From Hetaerina americana (lineage: Eukaryota > Arthropoda > Insecta > Odonata > Calopterygidae), in assembly GCA_022747635.1 (NCBI GenBank), contig JAKTNV010000003.1, forward strand, positions 16,089,086-16,153,085: 64,000 nucleotides of DNA, read 5' to 3'. A program made the translations under genes and the position numbers. This document shows positions 30,201-39,200 of the stretch, piece after piece (within the stretch, counting starts at the first letter, position 1; every line of letters begins with the position of its first letter). The notes under the pieces are model-generated. The model saw only the letters and a program-made list of their open reading frames with translations. It had not been told where the DNA came from and made no database searches.

Positions 30201-33200
30201 TTGGCAGTAACAGATGAGAATCTCACCTTTTCAAGTTCCTCAGGAGAGAGCATGTTTTCTCCAGTTACCCTTTTAAAAGAGTAGTCACTCATCCCTGGGG
30301 GAGCATTTGTCGAAGATGGTGTAGGATGATTCGACTGCGAAGTCCCTGCGGCAGCACTAGTAGAAGCCATTTGTTGAGTTGGTGGTCTAGTATTGCTTTT
30401 CATCAGAGCTGGCGTTGCTCTGAAGAATAATAATAATTCTCAATTTCAGTACATCATAATGCACAGTGAGATGACTCCATTATATTTTCCATAAACTATA
30501 GAGTTTACATTTTTGTAATAGGTCTTCTTAAATTGAATTGATTGATTAGGAATGTTCATAGTATCATAAGTTAAAATAATTCCTATGCCCTCAAGAATTT
30601 GTGCAAACATTATCACTTGATGATTTTTTTAATATGGATATAACTTACAGATTTCAGGTATTTTATAATAAATTGAGCTAAAAAGGGTATTTTAAGAAAA
30701 CCAATCGCATGAAGCAGATGATAAGTACTGGCCACCCATAGGTCAAGAATGCATGTGTTACATGATATTGGAGATTCATACAATAATATGTACTAGTGGA
30801 AAATTAATCCAGCAGTGAAATATTATACTAATACTTAACAAAACATTCATCCACATTCGGGGAAACTTGGACACAAAATGCAGTATTACCATTATCTTGC
30901 TACTCCAAAATAAACAACATGGCCATATGGCCAGGTCCTGCCCAGATTATGCTGATGTCTGTACTAGCCAGTAAAAATTACAAGAGATTTGTTGTGAAAG
31001 AATGATACCTCTTAAAAGCTAACAAATTGAAAGAGCAAAAAAGAAAGTAATTTGGAAACTTCATTTTTATACACAGGATCATTTGGAAATACTGGATAAA
31101 GATATAAAAGACTGACAAGAATTAGGAAAATTTTGAAAATACTGTTAAAAATTTTAATGCTAATTAACATGCCCTAAACCTTAGTCTAAAGAAGCATTAA
31201 CCATATGTTTTGAACATCAGCAGAGCTGTTTCATCTATACGAAAGAGACAAGATACATAAAAGCTGAATTTGAATTATGAAAAAATTATTGCCTCTTTTG
31301 ACACCAAAACCTAAATTTCTAAATTCATGTTCCTGAAGAGTACATGCACTCAATATTCAAATTTCAACTAACATTCAATATCAAATCTGATATTTGGAAT
31401 GTTTGTGAGACACTTGAGGGGCCAATGGATGGCCATAGTAAACAAAATGTATATTAACAAGACTGTAATTCCTATCATTGATGAAAAACATGCTTAGCAG
31501 AGAAATGGTAATTTGAAGGTAAATGTTAAATTAAACCTCCACGGCTTACCCATATGGGAGTAAAAGAATGTCCAGGGAAAAACTCAACAGTAACTGTGAG
31601 AGTGCAGGTTTTTCTGTGAATCCAAAAAATGAAGCCCTCTTGGCTGGATCTGGAGGTATAACGACATCACCTAATACTGGCATCAGAAGCATCAGCAAAC
31701 TGGAAATAATAATTTATTACAAGGTAATATTTAAATAATTAAATTAAGTAATATCACATCAAATATAACTTGCACAACAGCTTTTTATGACATTGATGAA
31801 AACAATACGATATATAGAGATTTTCCCCAAGCAATTTCAAGAACTTTAAATGTGATGCATCATTTCCTTCCAGCAAGCTTCCAAGTGAAGTATTTTTGCA
31901 GTTAAAATTATAAATTGACTGGCTCTGAGGAAAAGAGATGTAAAAAATATAAAATTATGAGAAAAAAAGTGAATTTTTTGGATAAATATGTTTTTAACAT
32001 TTACCAAAGCTGTTCAAAATTTTGAAATTCAATAGCCAAAAAGTTAATTCTGCATTTCATGTGCTCTTACTCAGCAATAACAATATTTACACCAATGTCA
32101 CAGTGCTGATTCTGCATTGACAATTAACTCACATATGCTTTACATAGAATATAAGAGTAAGCAGAGAAGGCTTTCCTGTGTCTGCTAGCAATATTGTTCC
32201 AGCAATTCCAATTATTTATTAATTATTCTGACTTCAACTTGGGAGAGCAGTAGAGCCAAGAGAAATGATTGCCAACAACTGAGGATACAGGTAGGTAGCA
32301 CACGGAGACATATGGGCCATTAGTCTTTGGGAAAAAATAGAAAAATTATTTTGAATAGTTGTCTTAATTTTTCAACATAACCTCCTTCCAGCTCAATACA
32401 CTTTTCCCAGCATCTCTCTTAATTTGTTAAGCCATCCAAATAGTGGAATTTCAGGAAGTCCACAAAATAGAAATCTTGAATACCTACTCATTGGACATGA
32501 ATAGTTTACTGTCAAGCCATTTCTTCAAGTTAGGAATTAAAAAAGTCACTGGGTCAAAGCTGGTGAATACTATGTGGGCATTCTGTAGAATTTTCCAAGG
32601 AGTTATTGAATGGCCCATTCATTTTAACTGGCCCAAGATTGATATTACTACTTCAAAGGAAATATATTCAATTAATATTCTAATCATTTTTTATCAGAAT
32701 TTAACGAGACATTACATACATATACACTTACGGAATCTAATTTTTTCCATTATTTCTGCCCTTCAGCAACCTTTGGTGCAATAACTTGAAAATTTGTTTC
32801 TACAATTAGATTTCTTATATTTCCCGATTGAATTAATTTGAGCTTTGAAGGCAACTGTCTTTTAGTTCACGAGGTCAATATCAGTCAAGTATATGATATT
32901 TCCATATCCTTGGGCTATGACCATCGTTTGAAATGATTCTTGTTTTACTAGCATTTTAAATGAGTTAGACTCATTTCCAAAGAAACTGCGGGAGATGCCA
33001 CAACAGTAACTTCTAATGGAGTCATCCGCTAATGTGCATTTCAATGCAACAATTTCAGAGTGTACGAGGGTCATCCGGAAAGTAGTACCCGTTCGTGCCG
33101 CATGAAGTGCTGACGACGCGAGTAGCCGCTGGACGAGGTCAGATAGCTTCAGTGGCTTGTCTGCCTTCTCTGAGCCAAGTTGCGTGACGCTAGCATTGCC

Positions 33201-36200
33201 TGTGTTGTTTCTGTGATTGTTTACAATGTTTAAAAAAATTGAGAACGCCGCCAGTTGTGAAGTGAGGGCAGTGATTAAATTCCTCAATGCAAGACACGTT
33301 CGCCCATGTGATATTCATCGCCAATTAAAGGAGGTGTATGGAGACAATGTAATGGACGAGTCGTCTGTTCGGCGGTGGTGTCGCAACTTCAACATGGGGA
33401 GGGGGAACACACACGACGATGAGCGTTCGGGGAGACCGTCTGTCATTACAGACCAACTGGTGAGCTCAGTTGACGAATTCGTGAGGAACGATCGGCGCGT
33501 CACAATTGATGACATCTGTGAGCATTTTCCCAATGTTTCTCGAACAATTGTTCATGAAATTGTTAAACACCATCTGCATTATGCAAAAATTTGTGCAAGA
33601 TGGGTCCCTCGCGTATCTCAATGAGCTGGCGGCGAAGGACTATGCAGCAGGAATACAGAAACTTGTCACACGTTATGACAAATGCCTTAATTTGCTTGGA
33701 GATTATGTTGAGAAGTAGTTTAAAGTATCCTCTTTCAAATAAAATTTTTTATGTTTGTTAATATTTACTTTTGTGTCTTTATTTCACGAACGGGTACTAC
33801 TTTCCGGATGACCCTCGTAAAAAATCATTTGCCTTGACTGGGATTCGAACCCAGATCCCTGAATATCCAGTCGAGTGCTTTAGCCAGTTAAGCTATCGAG
33901 GCATCCTCTTAAACTCTGAAATTTTGGGGGCTTTTAAGGAACAAGATGTAGTGACGAAATACCATACATACAACGTCACAGGCATTCGTAGTCGTGCGCA
34001 CCGTGCCACAGTCCACGACTTTAAACACTTAGTCTGTTTATACCTTAAAGAAACATCTTTGCAGTTTCTACTATATCGTCTACGTATTTCGTCACAATAT
34101 CTTGTTCCTTCAAAAGCCCCAAAATTTCAGAGTTTAAGAGGACACCTTGATAGCTTAACTGGCTAAAGCACTCGACTGGATATTGAGGGATCTGGGTTTG
34201 AATCCCAGTCATTTTTACACTCTGAAATTGTTGCATTGAGTTAGACTCAATTATTTTATGCACTCTATGTTTCATAATTGCTTAAATAAGTTGCTTAAAC
34301 TCGGTGCCTTTTAATATTTTATTCATACGCTATTTTGTAACATACTGTAATACTATCTCATTGATCTGGAAGAATACATAATTGTAGGAGTTATGTACTA
34401 CCTTGATCAAAAAGTTCCCGGAATAACCACCGTGTGGCGCTCCCATCGTTCCGATTTGAGTTCTGTTTTTTTTGTTAAATTGGTACATCTGTTGTTGATA
34501 TTCCCTTTAAATCTTAGTGTCATAACTTGACATTTGCAAAAGTTACGTAGCCAAGAGTACATCTATCTCTGTGTGTGTTGGCGATTTTTTACAATTGCAG
34601 AAATGGATTTAAATTTGCAACAACGAACTTGTATTAAATTTTGCGTAAAAAACGGATTTAGTGGCGCACGGACGTTGGAAATGTTGGAAAAGTGTTTCGG
34701 CAACGATTCTCTAAAAAAAACGGTCGTTTACCAGTGGCACGAGCGGTTCAGAAGTGGTCGTGAGTCAATCGAAGATGATGAACGCAGTGGCAGACCATCG
34801 ACATCGAAAGTCGGTGAAAACATTGATAAAGTAAAAGAAATGTTGGTCAATAACCGCAAATTAACCATCAGAGAAATAGCGGAGGACTTGAACATTGCCT
34901 ATGGATCCGCCCAAGACATTGTGGTTAATGATTTGGGTTTCCGTCATGTAGCAGCAAAAGACCTCAATTTCATGCAAAAAAGAGACCGTGTTGACGTCGC
35001 AAAAGACATGATTTGCGAGGCTGAATCCGATCCCACATTCATCAAAAGGATCATTACTGGAGACGAGACGTGGGTTTATGAGTACGACACGCAATCCAGA
35101 CATCAGGCAAGTGAATGGCGTCCACCAAATGAGCCGAGACCAAAAAAACCACGTTGTTTTCAGTCAAAAAAGAAGGCAATGCTGACGGTTTTCATGGATT
35201 ACAACGGTGTAGTGCATCATGAATTTTTGCCAGAAGGCCAGACAGTAAACAAAGAGTATTATTTGGGCGTTATGAGACGTTTGCGTGAAGCAATTCGCCG
35301 AAAGAGACCAGAAATGTGGGCAGAAAACTCGTGGATTTTGCACCATGATAACGCACCGTCGCACAGTGCTATCATTATTCGTAATTTTTTGACGAAAAAT
35401 GCAACAAATACCATCCAACAGCCACCGAATTCACCTGATTTGGCTCCCTGTGACTTCTTTCTGTTCAATCGAGTTAAAAAACCATTACGGGGAACGCGTT
35501 TTAGCAGCCGAGAGGAAGTAATGAAAAAATCGCAGGAAGCACTGATGGACATACCGAAAACCGAATATAAAAAATGTTTCGAGGATTGGATCAAGCGCTG
35601 GCATAAGTGTGTTGCAGTCGATGGGGATTACTTTGAAGGGGACAATATAGATTTAGATGAATAAACTTGTATTTTTAATTTTCTGAATAAATTCCGGGAA
35701 ATTTTTGATCAAGGTAGTATTCTTCAGTCTGTCTCTCTCCCTAGTGCTTATTTGATTCATTTTCTTCTCTGGTAATAGTTTGCTCTAAATATGCTATGCT
35801 AAAACTTTAATGATTAACCTGCCATCGGTGGCACAATGACATTTTTGCATACATTTTCTATTTTTAGCATTGCTCTTGCTCTAGGAATGTCATTAGAACT
35901 GATGATTTCAGTAAACTAATGCCAAACAATTGTTTAAATTTTAATTCCTCTTCTCAGTCTGACTTAAGTGACCCGCTAGCAATTAATTCATTATCATATT
36001 TAGCCATACCTAATGTTAAGTGTTTACCTGTACTACCAACTCCGGCTGTGCTTAATTTACAGCAAAAAGTTAATAATGACGTATATGAGTCAGTGCTACT
36101 GTTTACTGAAAACTCTGTCAAAGTAATTGATACACACAACATTCGTGCAATGGGATGCTTTCACAGGCTTTAACTAATGTTTTTCAATTTGTGGATGTGA

Positions 36201-39200
36201 TTAACCCAAAGCTGTACCCAGATTGGGGGATTTTCATGTCCAGTAGATGACTCCTGTGTGTGTGTCTGTATCAGTCATTGTTCATGGGCTGTTTAGACAT
36301 TTATTCAAATTTATGTTGGGCTTGAGGTCATTGATCGATTAACTTCAGTACAGTAACATTTTAGTAACTATCATCTCCTGTTTCCACTATATTTCTCCAT
36401 TCTCATTTAACAGCAGAAATTAGCATTGATATAAAATATGGCAGTGGTTATATGACAGTAATGATTCATAGGAACATGCTTCTTAATTAATGTAAAAAAT
36501 GCTGAGGGAAACACTGAATTTTTACTTTATGCCATTTTTCAACCCTCCCCATGGACTACACAACCTTAACAGGCAGACGAGCATGTATGCTCCAATACCA
36601 AAAAGAGATAAGCTGGTAGGGACAATGATATTTGCTCCTGGTAAGGTCACCCACGCCAGATAGATTCTTATTCAGCGGAAAGATATAGGGACAGTTTAGT
36701 GAAAGAATGATGGCAAATTTAAAACAAGGGATAATGAAACCTGCAGGAAAAACAATAGAAACAATAAACAGGAATAGGATTATGAAGCCTAGAATTAAAG
36801 AAGAAATGATCAAAAGAGATGGACGAGGGAAGGGAATTGACATAGGTGAACAAATAATTAAGGAGAAGAAAGTATAAAGAATTAAACAATAAAGTATGGT
36901 AAAAGATTAATACATGGTAGTGAAAGAGATGAGGTGGAAATACCAGCGCAGGATGTGGATAGATTATAGGGAGAGTGAAATGGGTGAACTATATGGAAAG
37001 GTGACGGACCTGAATGAAATGACAACAGGAAAAATCATTTACACTATTACAGATCCAATGGGAAAAATATTAATCATAGCAGAAAAGATTGTGTGAAGAT
37101 GAAAAGAAACCATATAAGAACTAGGTATTGCAGATATTAGCACAGTGAGTTGGGATGAAGAAAGGGAGTGCATGTGAAGGCCCAGAAGTGCCCGGCCTGA
37201 CCTACAGATGGCAGCAGGTGTTTGAAAAATATCACTGCATTGGAAAGCATACAATCTATAAAGCATGTTTCAAGTTTGAAGTTGTTTAGTATTTGTTTGG
37301 CAACCATCAATAGTGAACGTTTTCAGTAAATTTGTGAAAATGGAGGAAATTGGTCATTGTTATGTGATACAATACAATTATTTGAAAGGCCTCAGCCCAA
37401 CCAATATAAAAGCTGAACTGGGTTCTACTCTGGGTGAGTCAGCTCCTTCGCTTACAACAGTAAAATATTGGGTAGCAGAGTTTAAACAAGGCCGTATGAG
37501 CTGCCAAGACAAGCATCGCATTGCCTGACCAAATGAAATGATGACTCCAGAAACGGAGAAGAAAAACTGGATGATCGTCGACGATAAGTGCTCGAGCTAC
37601 CAGACATAGTAGGCATTTCAATAAGTGCGGTTCATTGCATATTAACTGAAAATTTGGACATGAGAAAGCTGTGTGCAAGATGGGTGCCGCATTTGCTCGC
37701 ACTCCAGCAAAACCAGTGTCGTGAAGATGTTTCAATTGAGTGTTAAGCAAAGTTTCACAGCAACAAAGCAGAATGTTTGCGCCGGTTCATAACCATGGAT
37801 GAAACATGGGTCCATTACTTCACATCCGAGACAAAAGAACAATCAAAACAATTGATTCAAAAGGGAGAACCAGCCCCAAAGAAGGTGAAGACCGTTTCAT
37901 CTGGTCAAGCAGGCAAGGTCATGGCACTGGTTTTTTGGGATGCGCATGGGATAATTTTCATTGACTATCTTGAAAAAGGAAGAACTGTCAACGGTGAGTA
38001 TTATGCAAATTTATTACAACCTTTTAGTGAAGAAATCAAGCAAAAGCAACCACATTTGGCTAAGAAGAAAGTGTTGTTTCATCAAGATAATGCACCAGCT
38101 CACAAATCCGTTATTGCAATGGCTAAAATTCGTGAATTAAAGTTTGAATAGCTACCTCATGCACCCTATTTGCCAGATTTAGCCCGTTGGGTCGGGTACT
38201 TATGGGATTACCCTTATTTAATGCCAACAAGGATAGCCAAAAAAAATAATGCCTGAATTTGAGGCAAAAAGGCCACTAGGGGAAAAGAAATCAAAGAAGA
38301 ATGTGGGGATACATAACATCCTTGCAGAACTAAGAGTTGAAGACAATGTGGAAGGAAGTTTTAATGGGAACATTAATGACATTTATGTGGAAGATATTCT
38401 ATACATCAGTATTGATACCATTCCAAACAGCAATGTGTCAAGTACAGTAGTAAATGGCTCTTGGATAAATCAAAAACCTATCCTAGCCTGGTGTACTACC
38501 GCAAATAATATTTTCTTTAAGTTTTACACTAGTCATTCTTTCATGTTCTCAATTTTTGAATGAGTTGAAGACAATATGTTCAGTGAGATACAGTCACCAA
38601 TGGCCTGCTCTCTTGTGAGCAATTTCACCATCATGTTTAAGAGTAATTGTACAAATTTTCAATCAATATTTTCCTTTAACGTATAAAGTGATACAATTTT
38701 CATGTGGGTGTAGCATTACTTTATTTTGAAATCAACATCTTCATGTACATGTTTAATGCTTTATTTTTTGTATTTGATGATGACAATAATAATATAAGGA
38801 AGCAAATTGAAAACGACAACATTTACAACAAGTGATCAAAAGTTTTAACATCCTAGCAAACCACTACAGTACTATTCTGAAACATGTTCTTCTAATCACA
38901 TTTAATGAAATGGCCCTTATTTTATTGGCCTTTTATGGGATGACACCTCATTGAAAGTAAATGTGAAAAAAGGGATGATTGATAGTTATCTTTGTCCATG
39001 ATCAAGGGCTTTTGTGGCCCACTGAAGTTGGGTCATTGTAAGAGTACAAGGGAAAAGGGTAGTGTCAACAGATAACAGTATCATTGAAAGCAATAGAAAT
39101 GTGGTGGTGCTCGAAAAGTGAAAAGATCAAATAGTTAATTTTTTCTGTGAAAAATAAGCAGGAAAGGAATTCCTGGGCAACACTTAAGGAATGAATAAAT

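Larger units (their letters stand above)
32974..34236. mobile_element. Foldback tRNA-SINE insertion containing a nested mariner, 13-bp target duplication
   Basis: Both edges are flanked by the perfect 13-mer TGAGTTAGACTCA (32,961-32,973 and 34,237-34,249). Without the nested 753-bp mariner and its TA duplication the insert is about 508 bp. Its two halves are inverted repeats of about 160 bp (left arm 33,048-33,064 plus 33,820-33,960; right arm about 34,086-34,235), each with a tRNA-like head, separated by ~125 bp of unique spacer. The outer left end matches the short retroposon at 20,353-20,465. Confidence 0.88.

Noticed and set aside
33831..33902. Functional tRNA-Ser(GGA) gene
   Set aside because: No long variable arm, mismatched anticodon and acceptor stems, and an inverted twin in the same foldback insertion; a SINE head explains it better.
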